Below are positions 27,152-35,050 of a DNA stretch of 64,000 nt, one piece after another. Numbering within the stretch: the stretch's first letter is position 1; each line of letters starts with the position of its first letter. The position numbers and the translations under genes were made by a program. The DNA is taken from the NCBI RefSeq assembly GCF_900107635.1, contig NZ_FNRD01000001.1, positions 124,001-188,000 of the forward strand. Direction: 5' to 3'. The DNA comes from Flavobacterium gillisiae (lineage in GTDB: Bacteria; Bacteroidota; Bacteroidia; Flavobacteriales; Flavobacteriaceae). Under the pieces are notes generated by a model. That model was given only the letters and a program-made list of their open reading frames with translations. It ran no database searches and was not told the DNA's origin.

Positions 27152-28459
27152 ATGAATATACCGAAAATAAAACTTAGTTTTTGGCAGATAATTAATATGA
27201 ATGTTGGTTTTTTCGGGATCCAATATAGTTTTGGATTACAACAAAGTGCCGTTAATCCTATTTATGATTTTTTGCATGCAAGCCCAGATGAAATTCCTTT
27301 ATTAAACCTTGCGGGACCTTTAACGGGTTTATTAATTCAACCTATAATAGGAGCTATGAGTGATAAAACCTGGCATCCACGATGGGGACGACGTAAACCT
27401 TATTTTTTCATAGGAGCAATGGTTTGTAGTATTGCTTTATTTTTGTTTCCCTTTAGTAGCTCACTATGGATGGCAGCGGGATTATTATGGATATTAGATA
27501 TTGGGAACAACACTGCAATGGAGCCTTATCGCGCTTTTATTGCAGATACACTTGATGAAGAACAGCAACCGATAGGATTTCAAGCCCAAAGTTTTTTTAC
27601 AGGTTTTGGTCAGTTTTTAGCGTATATATCCATTGGGATTTTCCCGTTAATAATTGTTGGTTACACCGGCGAATTACCCAATTGGATGTATGCTTCTTTC
27701 TTCATCGGGGCAATCTTGTCCATCACATCTATTTGGTGGAGTATGAGTAAAACTAATGAAATCCCGCCAACAGCTGAAGAAATTGAATATATAAAAGCCA
27801 ATCCCTTAAACATATTTTCACCTTTTGTAGATATTTATAAAGCCGTTTTAGAAATGCCAAAGGTAATGTGGCAGCTATTTTTAGTCTACTTATTTCAGTG
27901 GTATGCCATGATGTGTTATTGGCAGAATAATTCTAAAAGTATTGCTTTGTCGGTTTGGGATACAACACCTGCTGACAAAATTGGATATGGTGAAGCAGTT
28001 CGATGGAATGGATTAGTCGGGGCATTTGGTTTCGTGGTTACTTTTTCGATCGCGTTCTATTTGGCAAAGTTAGCGCAAAAGCACGGCGCTAAAATGGTTC
28101 ATTTTGGATGCCTAATATTAGGAGCGATTTCTCTTTTATTCTTCCCTGTAATACAAAATCAATATTTATTCTTTGTTGTAATTATTGGATATGGAATAGC
28201 ATGGGCAAGTATGATGGGGATTCCTTATTTAATGGTTGTGGCCAATATTCCAAAAGAACGCTATGGAGTCTATATGGGAATCATTAATATGATGATTGTT
28301 ATACCAATGATTTTTCAAAATGTATCATTTGGATTTATTTTAAAACATTTCTTAAATAATGATCCTCGATTGGCTATAACTTTTGCAGGAGTTTTATTGC
28401 TCATCGGTGCAATATGTACCTTATTTATAAAAACAGAAAATAAAAAATTAAGTGAATAA
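27152..28459 (+). CDS. MFS disaccharide transporter, GPH/SLC45-like
   Basis: A 435-residue inner-membrane permease with about 12 membrane helices. The loop between helices 2 and 3 carries SDKTWHPRWGRRKPYFFIG, the RxGRRxP-type signature of the sucrose/maltose (SLC45-GPH) group, and an early segment (NLAGPLTGLLIQPIIGAMSD) matches that group too. It is the first gene after the third operator pair and is followed by a fructokinase-like gene and a sucrose-phosphorylase-like gene. I infer uptake of sucrose or another alpha-glucoside disaccharide by proton symport. The substrate is not proven. Confidence 0.88.
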   Translation: MNIPKIKLSFWQIINMNVGFFGIQYSFGLQQSAVNPIYDFLHASPDEIPLLNLAGPLTGLLIQPIIGAMSDKTWHPRWGRRKPYFFIGAMVCSIALFLFPFSSSLWMAAGLLWILDIGNNTAMEPYRAFIADTLDEEQQPIGFQAQSFFTGFGQFLAYISIGIFPLIIVGYTGELPNWMYASFFIGAILSITSIWWSMSKTNEIPPTAEEIEYIKANPLNIFSPFVDIYKAVLEMPKVMWQLFLVYLFQWYAMMCYWQNNSKSIALSVWDTTPADKIGYGEAVRWNGLVGAFGFVVTFSIAFYLAKLAQKHGAKMVHFGCLILGAISLLFFPVIQNQYLFFVVIIGYGIAWASMMGIPYLMVVANIPKERYGVYMGIINMMIVIPMIFQNVSFGFILKHFLNNDPRLAITFAGVLLLIGAICTLFIKTENKKLSE

Positions 28460-28475
28460 TTCAATAGATAATAAG

Positions 28476-29402
28476 ATGGATAATATAGATATCCTTTGTG
28501 TTGGCGAAGTATTGATAGATTTTATTGGACATCAAGAAGGTGTTCTTATTAATGAAACTAGAGATTACCATAGGTATTTAGGTGGTTCGCCAACTAATGT
28601 TGCTATGAACTCGACAAGATTAGGTTTGAATGCTACAATGGTCGCTACGGTTGGTAACGACGGTTTTGGATCCTATATTTTTGAAAAATTATCAGAAGTT
28701 GGCGTGAATACAAGCCACATTAATACTTTGGATAATAAATCGACAAGCGTTATTTTTGTTTCTAGGTCTGAAGGTACACCAGATTTTATACCTTTTCGTG
28801 AAGCAGATTGTTGCATTTATGAAGAACAAATTTCAAGTGAAATATTATCTAAAACTAAAATATTTCATACTACCTGTTTTGCCTTAAGCAAAAACCCTGC
28901 ACAGAAAACAATATTAAAAAAGGCACAGGAAGCTCATGATTTAGGATGTAAATTAAGTATCGATGTAAATTATGCTAAAAAACTCTGGAAAAGTCAAAAG
29001 AAAGCTTTTAAGGTAATCAAAACCTATTGTCAGTTCAACCCGTTAATAAAAATAAGTGAGGATGATATGCTTCGCCTTTTCGAAAAAGAATTACCACATG
29101 AAGACATATTTCAATTTTTTCATGATCAAGGTGTCGAAACGGTATGCTTAACGTTGGGTAGTAAAGGAGTGAAATTATCTCAAAAAGGAAAAGAAGTCAT
29201 ACAAATGCCAGCGATAAAAATTGACAAAGTAATGGACTCTACTGGAGCGGGTGATGCTTTTTGGTCCGGATTTTTATTTGCTTATATCAAGGAAAAAACT
29301 ATCAATGAGTGTTTGGATATCGCTTTGAAATTAGCGGCTTTAAAACTGCAAAATGTTGGGCGTTTACCAGATAACATTAATATTCTATCTAAACTTTTAT
29401 AA
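28476..29402 (+). CDS. PfkB-family carbohydrate kinase (fructokinase-like)
   Basis: A 308-residue ribokinase-fold sugar kinase. The PfkB signature 1 region is GGSPTNVAMNSTRLGL and the catalytic/anion-hole signature 2 is DSTGAGDAFWSGF, with the base Asp. The N-terminus (ILCVGEVLIDFIG) is typical of fructokinases. I use ATG 28476; a GTG at 28452 would add 8 residues and overlap the transporter stop by 8 bp, and this remains possible. Its place just before a sucrose-phosphorylase-like gene suggests that it phosphorylates the fructose released. Confidence 0.88.
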   Translation: MDNIDILCVGEVLIDFIGHQEGVLINETRDYHRYLGGSPTNVAMNSTRLGLNATMVATVGNDGFGSYIFEKLSEVGVNTSHINTLDNKSTSVIFVSRSEGTPDFIPFREADCCIYEEQISSEILSKTKIFHTTCFALSKNPAQKTILKKAQEAHDLGCKLSIDVNYAKKLWKSQKKAFKVIKTYCQFNPLIKISEDDMLRLFEKELPHEDIFQFFHDQGVETVCLTLGSKGVKLSQKGKEVIQMPAIKIDKVMDSTGAGDAFWSGFLFAYIKEKTINECLDIALKLAALKLQNVGRLPDNINILSKLL

Positions 29403-29408
29403 AACACG

Positions 29409-31145
29409 ATGCAAGAAAATAATAAAACAATCGCTAATGGTGTGATGCTTAATGCGTATCCAGATAGTATTGGAGGAAAATTCAGTGATACAGTAGACAT
29501 GCTTAAAATGACAGAATTTAAGGATGTTTTTTCTTTGCTATATGTATTGCCTACTTTTTTTAATAGTGACTTAGATAGGGGGTTTTCTATTATTGATTAT
29601 GATATTAATAAAGAGTTAGTCGACACAAAAGACTTACTTGAATTAGAAGAACTCAATGTTAAACTTAAATTTGATATTGTATTAAATCATCTTTCTGTGG
29701 CTTCACCGCAATTTAAAGATCTACTTAAATACGGTAATGAATCTAAATTCAAAGATTTCTTTATCAATTGGAATGAATTCTGGGAAGGAAACGGAGTAAA
29801 AAATGAAGACGGTATTATAATTCCAGAAGCTGAGTATCTCAATAAATTATTCATGCGAAAGTCTGGTTTGCCAGTATTAAAGGTTCGTTTTCCTGATGGT
29901 ACAGAACCACCCTATTGGAATACCTTTTACCAGCAAATAACATACAATCCCATTACAGTAGGAGATTTACAAAATATAAAGGGTTTAACAGAAGAGCAAG
30001 GTCTATTTATAACTGTAAAAATTAATGAAGCTATTGCTAAAGATCAAGATTTTACAACCATTGATTTTAAAGAGGCAAATCATTTAAAAGGAGAAATTCT
30101 CCAGGTGGTAGAACAAAAGCGTTCTTACTTAGGACAAATGGATGTGAATGCAGCGTCGCCTTTAGTATGGGATTTCTACGAAGAGACACTAAAAAAACTA
30201 GGTGGTTATGGTTGCAACATTCTTCGCTTAGATGCTTTCGCCTACTTACATAAACAAGTAGGGGAATCAAATTTCTTCAATAAACCGGGTACTTGGGAGT
30301 ATTTGGAACGTATTAAACAAATTGCGCAAAAAAATGATTTGATGCTGTTGCCTGAAATTCATGCAGAATATGGCTTGCATTTGCACGATGAAGTAGCTAA
30401 CGAAGGCTATACTATTTATGACTTTTTCTTGCCGGGTTTAACGATTCATACTATTGAGAATAAAACGAGTAAAGCTTTATTAAGTTGGGCAAAAGAAATT
30501 ATCGCCAAAGGATATAAAACAGTAAACATGCTTGGTTGTCATGATGGAATACCTGTTTTAGATTTAAAAGGTAAAGACGTAAATGAGGTTTATAACCAGG
30601 GCTTGTTAGAAGATGACGAGATAGAAGGGATTATGAATACAATCATGGAGCGTGGTGGTCGCGTGAAAAATCTTTATGATCCTTCAGGGAAAAAGATTTC
30701 TTATTATCAAGTAAACGCTACATTTTTTAGTGCGCTTGGTGAAGACGAGCAAAAGTTACTTCTAGCTAGAGCGATACAAATGTTTATGCCAGGAATACCT
30801 CAAGTGTGGTATTTAGATGTTTTTGCTGGGAAAAATAATTATGAAGCAGCCGATAACGGTGGTAGTGCAGGTCATAAGGAAATCAACCGTACAACATTAA
30901 CTATGCAAGACATAGAGCAAGGATTAAAAACAGATGTTGTAAAGAAGCAGCTAGAGATAATTCGTTTAAGAAATACCTCAGATGCATTTTTAGGAACAGT
31001 AGAAATTAATGATGCCTTTGATGATGTAATTGACATTAAATGGACAAACAATAAATCAGTAGCGCATTTAAAAGCTGACCTTAAAACCTATCGTTTTACA
31101 ATAGATCACATAGATAAAGGAGCTACAAAAAAAATGATTTTTTAA
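29409..31145 (+). CDS. GH13_18-type sucrose phosphorylase-like enzyme
   Basis: A 578-residue cytosolic GH13 enzyme (no signal peptide). Nucleophile D275 is in LRLDAFAY, acid/base E316 in LLPEIHAEYG and stabiliser D379 in GCHDGIPVLDLKG, all in the form seen in sucrose phosphorylases rather than amylases. It is longer than known sucrose phosphorylases (about 490-505 residues) owing to an extra segment at about residues 185-240. The expected reaction is phosphorolysis of a glucoside to glucose-1-phosphate; the fructokinase 6 bp upstream would deal with fructose. Sucrose-6-phosphate, glucosylglycerol or glucosylglycerate phosphorylase are alternatives in the same subfamily. Confidence 0.82.
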   Translation: MQENNKTIANGVMLNAYPDSIGGKFSDTVDMLKMTEFKDVFSLLYVLPTFFNSDLDRGFSIIDYDINKELVDTKDLLELEELNVKLKFDIVLNHLSVASPQFKDLLKYGNESKFKDFFINWNEFWEGNGVKNEDGIIIPEAEYLNKLFMRKSGLPVLKVRFPDGTEPPYWNTFYQQITYNPITVGDLQNIKGLTEEQGLFITVKINEAIAKDQDFTTIDFKEANHLKGEILQVVEQKRSYLGQMDVNAASPLVWDFYEETLKKLGGYGCNILRLDAFAYLHKQVGESNFFNKPGTWEYLERIKQIAQKNDLMLLPEIHAEYGLHLHDEVANEGYTIYDFFLPGLTIHTIENKTSKALLSWAKEIIAKGYKTVNMLGCHDGIPVLDLKGKDVNEVYNQGLLEDDEIEGIMNTIMERGGRVKNLYDPSGKKISYYQVNATFFSALGEDEQKLLLARAIQMFMPGIPQVWYLDVFAGKNNYEAADNGGSAGHKEINRTTLTMQDIEQGLKTDVVKKQLEIIRLRNTSDAFLGTVEINDAFDDVIDIKWTNNKSVAHLKADLKTYRFTIDHIDKGATKKMIF

Positions 31146-31252
31146 TATCATAATGTAATCCAAAAATTAGCAGTCGTAAAACTTCAAGATGTATTTTAGA
31201 CTGCGGGAGGGATTGATATCCATGAATACCTAATACTTAAAAAATTAAATAA

Positions 31253-32500
31253 ATGAAAAAAAGTACCATTAAGCTCGCAATGTATCTCAACTACTTTGTT
31301 TTTGCTATTCTACTCAATAGTGTGGGGATTGTCATTTTAAAGGCGCAAAAAAATTATGGAGTTGATGAATTACAAGCGAGTATTTTGGAGGCTTTTAAAG
31401 ATTTACCTATAGCTATTGTGTCATTTCTAATCGCCTCTTTTTTACCTCGAATAGGATATAAAAAGGCGATGTTAATTGGCTTGGCATTAGTGTCGGCAGC
31501 TTGTGTTGCTATGTATTTTGGAAATTCATTTAGTGCTGCCAAAGTGCTTTTTGCTACGGTTGGGGTGTCTTTTGCATTGATAAAAGTATCTGTTTATTCC
31601 CTGATAGGAACTGTTACGGAGAATCAAAAAGAGCACAATAGTTTAATGAGTAGTATTGAGGGTGTTTTTATGATAGGAATCGCCTTGGCTTATTTTTTAT
31701 TCCCCGCTTTTAATTCTGAAACCGATCCTAATGCTTGGCTTAATGTATACTGGCTTTTAGCTGCTATTTCGCTATTGTCGTTTAGTTTTTTGTTTTTTAC
31801 CAAATTCGAAAAGCAAACAGAAATACCCGGGGTGGATTTATTAGATGATTTTAAACAAATGTTCAAACTGTTTGCTAAACTATTGACAATTGTTTTTGTA
31901 ATTAGTGCTTTTCTATTTGTAATGATTGAGCAAGGAATTATGACTTGGTTGCCTACGTTTAATGATAAAGTGCTTCATCTTCCTGAGAATATCAGTATTA
32001 TGATGGCAAGTATTCTGGCAATTTCATTGGCGGCTGGAAGGCTTCTTGCTGGTGTGATTACTAAGTCTATAAATTGGATTTGGGTATTGACTTTTTGTAT
32101 AATCATGGCAATGCTATTGGTGGTTTTTGTACTTCCAAGAACAGTAGGTTTAGAAGTAAAAGATATTAATTCATTAAGCGATATTCCTTTGATGGGATTT
32201 GCCTTTCCTTTAGTGGGATTGTTTATAGCTCCTATTTATCCGCTATTGAATTCAGTTGTTTTGAGTGCCTTGCCTAATAAATTACACAGTTCGATGACAG
32301 GATTGATAGTTGTTTTTTCGGCACTTGGTGGTACGCTGGGTTCAAGGGTAATTGGTTATTTGTTCAAAAATGAAGGGCCCGAAAATGCTTTTTATTACAC
32401 ATTAATTCCAATGTCTTTATTGTTAGTTTCTTTTTTTATATTAAAAAAATTAACGGCTGATAGTACAGGAGTTTTGGAGGTAAAAAATAACAGTCATTAA
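31253..32500 (+). CDS. MFS transporter (sugar permease-like)
   Basis: A 415-residue permease of the major facilitator superfamily with about 12 hydrophobic helices. It resembles the fucose/glucose permease (FHS-like) group in layout more than the GPH-type permease at 27152. It lies 20 bp before the trehalase gene, which suggests that the two work together, for example on trehalose uptake or glucose exchange. The 107-bp gap before it contains only a weak 6-bp inverted repeat (31170-31204), so it may be cotranscribed with the phosphorylase. Confidence 0.85.
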   Translation: MKKSTIKLAMYLNYFVFAILLNSVGIVILKAQKNYGVDELQASILEAFKDLPIAIVSFLIASFLPRIGYKKAMLIGLALVSAACVAMYFGNSFSAAKVLFATVGVSFALIKVSVYSLIGTVTENQKEHNSLMSSIEGVFMIGIALAYFLFPAFNSETDPNAWLNVYWLLAAISLLSFSFLFFTKFEKQTEIPGVDLLDDFKQMFKLFAKLLTIVFVISAFLFVMIEQGIMTWLPTFNDKVLHLPENISIMMASILAISLAAGRLLAGVITKSINWIWVLTFCIIMAMLLVVFVLPRTVGLEVKDINSLSDIPLMGFAFPLVGLFIAPIYPLLNSVVLSALPNKLHSSMTGLIVVFSALGGTLGSRVIGYLFKNEGPENAFYYTLIPMSLLLVSFFILKKLTADSTGVLEVKNNSH

Positions 32501-32520
32501 TCATTAAAAGCATAGTTAAA

Positions 32521-34392
32521 ATGAAATTTTCACTCAACATAGACAAAGTATTTCGTGAACTTTTACTTCAAGAAGATACTGATAACGATAAAAAGATTAC
32601 TAAAGATGATAATGGACCTAAGAGATTTGTTTTAGTTGACGAAAAAACAAAAGCAGAAACCGTAATTGAAGGTACCTATCATTTAGCTAATTTGCTTCAA
32701 GAGCTGGCTGTACTCAAAGAAAAAAAGATGGAATTTGCTGAGATTGATTTAGCGAGAATCCAAGAAGATCCAGTTGATCGAATTTCAAGAAAAATAAGAG
32801 AAGATTATTGGGACGAACTTACTAGAACCATAGATGAGAAAGGCTTGATGCAAATTCTGCAAGATGAAAAAACAACAAATGAAATCCCAACTCTTTATGT
32901 CTCCGCCAAAGATGAACAAGGGGTGAAATACTTTCAAGATTTAGAAAAAGAACTTCAAAATTTTAAAGTAGGAGTTTTGCCTTTAGGATATACTGAGGAA
33001 TATGTGGCGACTTTAAATACAAAACCTGGAATTTTAGCATTAGGTTTAGAACAAAGGTTAAACAATTTAGAAGGTGTTCCATTTGTAGTTCCAGGTGGAC
33101 GATTCAATGAAATGTATGGTTGGGATAGTTATTTTATAGGTGTTGGGCTGTTGATTGATAATCAGCTAGAAAAAACAATGGCAATTGCAGATAACTTTAA
33201 ATATCAAATTGTCCATTATGGCAAAATTTTAAATGCTAATAGAAGTTATTATTTAACAAGAACGCAACCACCATTATATTCCTCGTTATTAGTTGATATT
33301 GTAAAAAACAAAGTTCCAGATCTGGAGTGGTTAAGAGGGCATTTAGAAACGGTTATCCTAGAATACAATACCGTTTGGATGGTGCAAGGGGAGCGATTGA
33401 CTTCTACGGGATTAAATAGATATAAATCGGGTGGAGTGGGAATGCCTTTTGAGGTGGAACCTGGGCATTTTGATGATGTTTTAGCGCCTTATGCGACTAA
33501 GTATAATTTGCCAATTAGAGAATTTGAAAAGCAATATTTAAATAGAACGATTGTCGATGCGGGTTTGGATGAATATTTTGTTCATGATAGAAGTTTGCGA
33601 GAAAGTGGTCATGATACGACCAATAGATTGATTGATATTTGTGCCAATTTGAATTCGGTTGATATCAATAGTTTTCTTTATAAATATGAAAAGGATATCA
33701 GTTATCTTATCAAAAACTACTTTGAGGATTCTTTTCAAGTCGAGGGAACAACGTACGCATCACAAGACTGGGAGAATAAAGCGACTTTTCGTAAAAATAA
33801 AATCAATGAATTGTGTTGGAATGAAGCAGCGGGCATGTACTTTGATTATGATTTTGTAAATAAAAAACAATTTCCGTTTGAGGCGGCAACTACTTTTTTT
33901 CCACTATGGGCTGGATTATGTGATGAAAATCAGGCTAAAAAATTAGTAGAAATAGCCTTGCCTCAATTCATTCAAGCAGGAGGGATTACAGGAAGTACAA
34001 AAGAAAGTGTTGCTGGAATTCCTGAAGATGTTCCGCAACGACAATGGGATTATCCTTTTGGTTGGGCGCCTCATCAAATGTTGTTATGGGAAGGTTTAAT
34101 TAATTATGGGTATCTTGATAAAGCTCAGGAAATGATCTATAGATGGCTGTGGTTGATTACAAAAAATGCGGTAGAATATAACGGAACCATTCCTGAAAAA
34201 TTCAATCTTGAAACCAGTTCGCATAAAGTTTTTGCTGAATATGGTAATGTTGGGACTGAATTCGATTATATTTCTAAAGAAGGATTTGGTTGGGTAAATG
34301 CATCATACCAATACGGTTTGCAAATTTTGAATGATAACTTTAAAACCGAATTGAATGTCCTTACTTTACCTGATGATTTGTTTAAAGTTTAG
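32521..34392 (+). CDS. Cytosolic trehalase GH37, fungal neutral-trehalase type with calcium loop
   Basis: A 623-residue inverting trehalase that splits trehalose into two glucose molecules. Signature 1 is PGGRFNEMYGWD (191-202) and signature 2 QWDYPFGWAP begins at Q508. The acid is D365 in ESGHDTTNR and the base is E587 in KEGFGW. There is no signal peptide. The N-terminal part carries an EF-hand-like loop DTDNDKKITKDD (19-30) followed by GPK, as in the calcium-binding domain of yeast Nth1. Segments such as HYGKILNANRSYYL and ESGHDTTNR also read like fungal neutral trehalases rather than E. coli TreA/TreF. It closes the alpha-glucoside locus. Confidence 0.93.
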   Translation: MKFSLNIDKVFRELLLQEDTDNDKKITKDDNGPKRFVLVDEKTKAETVIEGTYHLANLLQELAVLKEKKMEFAEIDLARIQEDPVDRISRKIREDYWDELTRTIDEKGLMQILQDEKTTNEIPTLYVSAKDEQGVKYFQDLEKELQNFKVGVLPLGYTEEYVATLNTKPGILALGLEQRLNNLEGVPFVVPGGRFNEMYGWDSYFIGVGLLIDNQLEKTMAIADNFKYQIVHYGKILNANRSYYLTRTQPPLYSSLLVDIVKNKVPDLEWLRGHLETVILEYNTVWMVQGERLTSTGLNRYKSGGVGMPFEVEPGHFDDVLAPYATKYNLPIREFEKQYLNRTIVDAGLDEYFVHDRSLRESGHDTTNRLIDICANLNSVDINSFLYKYEKDISYLIKNYFEDSFQVEGTTYASQDWENKATFRKNKINELCWNEAAGMYFDYDFVNKKQFPFEAATTFFPLWAGLCDENQAKKLVEIALPQFIQAGGITGSTKESVAGIPEDVPQRQWDYPFGWAPHQMLLWEGLINYGYLDKAQEMIYRWLWLITKNAVEYNGTIPEKFNLETSSHKVFAEYGNVGTEFDYISKEGFGWVNASYQYGLQILNDNFKTELNVLTLPDDLFKV

Positions 34393-34461
34393 TTTTTTAT
34401 AAGTAAGCTGTCATTTGTATGCTATTTTTTTTAACTTTATCGTCAACTAAAATTTTTCAAT

Positions 34462-34896
34462 ATGACTGTAAATCAAATATTAAGCGTTAAAGGAAATGAT
34501 GTGCACTCCATAGTTTCAACCATTACGGTTTATGAAGCTTTAAAAGTTATGGGAGAGAAAAACGTTGGGGCTGTTTTAGTAATTGAAGACAATTTACTAA
34601 AAGGAGTATTGTCTGAGAGAGATTATGCTAGAAAAATTGTATTGAAAAACAAAGCTTCCAAAGATACTTATGTGCATGAAATCATGGAGCGAAATGTTAT
34701 TACGGTTAACCCAGCAGATAATCTCGATTATTGTATGGAATTGATGAGTACAAAGCGAATCAGGCACTTGCCTGTCGTTGAAGGTAATGAGGTTTTGGGT
34801 GTGATTTCAATTGGAGATGTCGTGAAATCCATTATAGAAATTCAAAAAGTAACTATTCAACATTTGGATTCTTATATCAGTGGAGCCAAAGTATAA
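34462..34896 (+). CDS. Tandem CBS-domain protein
   Basis: A 144-residue protein made of one CBS pair (Bateman module): GAVLVIEDNLLKGVLSERD in the first and RHLPVVEGNEVLGVISIGD in the second domain. Such stand-alone modules bind adenosine nucleotides and regulate partner proteins. No partner is evident; the neighbours are trehalase and malic enzyme. A terminator follows. Confidence 0.9.
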   Translation: MTVNQILSVKGNDVHSIVSTITVYEALKVMGEKNVGAVLVIEDNLLKGVLSERDYARKIVLKNKASKDTYVHEIMERNVITVNPADNLDYCMELMSTKRIRHLPVVEGNEVLGVISIGDVVKSIIEIQKVTIQHLDSYISGAKV

Positions 34897-34917
34897 TTAA
34901 AAATATATTATCAACCT

Positions 34918-34950
34918 AAATAGCTGCAAATTAGTGCGGCTATTTTTTTT
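34918..34950 (+). terminator. Terminator after the CBS-domain gene
   Basis: AAATAGCTGCA pairs with TGCGGCTATTT (11 pairs, one G-U, 6-nt loop), followed by a run of T. Confidence 0.88.
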
Positions 34951-35018
34951 CCTACAAAAAGATAGTTGTTTTTTTATAAAAGAATAGGAGAATAGTCTGC
35001 TTTTTAAAGCAACTCTTA

Positions 35019-35026
35019 TATCTTTG
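35019..35026 (+). promoter_or_regulatory. Putative -7 box (TATCTTTG) for maeB
   Basis: A full match to TAnnTTTG, 24 bp before the maeB ATG. No -33 TTTG is seen. Confidence 0.5.
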
Positions 35027-35050
35027 TAAGCTAGAATAAAATCTAAATAA

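Noticed and set aside
31170..31204. 6-bp inverted repeat (GCAGTC/GACTGC) as terminator before the second MFS gene
   Set aside because: Short stem, 23-nt loop and no T-tract.
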